Source of the DNA: DATLGB01 sp963726825
GTDB taxonomy: Bacteria; Actinomycetota; Thermoleophilia; Solirubrobacterales; Solirubrobacteraceae
Assembly: GCA_963726825.1 (NCBI GenBank)
Contig: CAVSDT010000002.1
Span: 1-64,000 of the forward strand
DNA: 64,000 bases
Direction of reading: 5' to 3'
Below are positions 63,607 through 64,000 of the stretch, piece by piece. The notes under the pieces were generated by a model. The model was given only the letters and a program-made list of their open reading frames with translations, had not been told where the DNA came from and did no database searches. Position numbers and translations under genes: made by a program. Position 1 is the stretch's first letter. Each line of letters starts with the position of its first letter.

Positions 63607-64000
63607 ATGGGCGTCCGGTCCGCCGATCCCGAGCTCGACGCCGCCGCCTGCGCGGCGATCTACGCGCCGCACGTGGACCCCGGGCCCGCCTCGTTCGAGG
63701 CCGCGCCGCCCGACGCCGCCGAGATGGCGCGGCGGATCGCCGGGACCGTCGCGCCCTACGACTGGCTCGTGACGCACCGTGACGGCGTGGTCGCCGGGTA
63801 CGCGTACTCGGGCCCGCACCGGGCGCGCGAGGCGTACCGGTGGTCGGCGGAGGTCTCCGTCTACGTCGACGGCCGCTTCCACCGCCGCGGGGTCGGCCGC
63901 GAGCTCTACGCGGGCCTCCTCGAGCGCCTGCGTGCGGCCGGGGTGCGCAATGCGCTGGCCGGCATCACGCTCCCCAACGACGCGAGCGTCGGGCTCCACG
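63607..64000 (+). CDS. GNAT N-acetyltransferase (3' end outside window)
   Basis: The first 131 residues are visible. They begin GVRSADPELDAAACAAIYAP, with VTHRDGVVAGYAYSGPHRAR, the core strand AEVSVYVDGRFHRRGVGREL and the acetyl-CoA loop RRGVGRELYAGLLERL. This order is that of the phosphinothricin acetyltransferase-like GNATs, which acetylate small amines. TAGCCT lies 6 nt before the ATG, with no Shine-Dalgarno sequence. The end runs past the window edge. Confidence 0.88.
   Translation, partial: MGVRSADPELDAAACAAIYAPHVDPGPASFEAAPPDAAEMARRIAGTVAPYDWLVTHRDGVVAGYAYSGPHRAREAYRWSAEVSVYVDGRFHRRGVGRELYAGLLERLRAAGVRNALAGITLPNDASVGLH

Overview
This is one contiguous chromosomal window of very high G+C. 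It shows frequent GTG and TTG starts, tightly overlapping gene ends and actinobacterial-style ribosomal genes: zinc-type S14, S4 and L36, and a mycobacterial-length alanine dehydrogenase beside an Lrp regulator. It most resembles the Actinomycetota, and I would guess the Thermoleophilia/Solirubrobacterales; that rank is an inference from gene content and style. I see no phage, insertion sequence, rRNA or CRISPR.

Layout. 1-3366 is the 3' part of rpoC. 3367-16600 is a mixed metabolic block: a 51-aa microprotein, a P-loop kinase, a HAD phosphatase, a DMT transporter, a spore-photoproduct-lyase-like radical SAM protein, a frameshifted alpha/beta hydrolase, a class III aminotransferase with a PucR regulator, a cutinase-like lipoprotein, an Lrp regulator divergent from alanine dehydrogenase, and a GH3 glycosidase divergent from a ROK regulator. 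16642-17507 is rpsL-rpsG. 17733-24300 is an envelope-type cluster: a small YLDPGS protein, a kinase-like/methyltransferase fusion, a membrane sulfatase-type enzyme and a secreted protein. 24542-27882 is fusA-tuf. 28018-44871 is the S10-spc-alpha superoperon from rpsJ to truA, with secY, adk, map and rpoA, but no infA. 45081-64000 holds RTX-like and subtilase secreted proteins, surE, ligA, a PBP4-type peptidase, a patatin, an acyl-CoA ligase, a Nif3 protein, a sigma factor fused to an anti-sigma-like zinc finger and membrane segment, tRNA-Pro(CGG) and several small enzymes.

The most unusual points are these. (1) The usual rpoC-rpsL-rpsG-fusA-tuf order is broken twice by unrelated genes. (2) Four ribosomal proteins carry long low-complexity tails: S3 an RGG-like C-tail, L22 and S17 acidic-then-basic N-tails, S5 an acidic C-tail. 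(3) The GH3/ROK divergent region holds two matching 17-bp dyads 42 bp apart, one inside a promoter spacer. (4) Many genes start 6-12 nt after a TANNNT -10 hexamer with no Shine-Dalgarno sequence, which suggests widespread leaderless transcription. (5) There is an ECF sigma factor with a built-in zinc-finger and membrane tail.

The central ribosomal block works as the transcription-translation core, with SecY and methionine aminopeptidase handling nascent chains. The flanking genes deal with alanine nitrogen flow, sugar release and envelope or secreted products.
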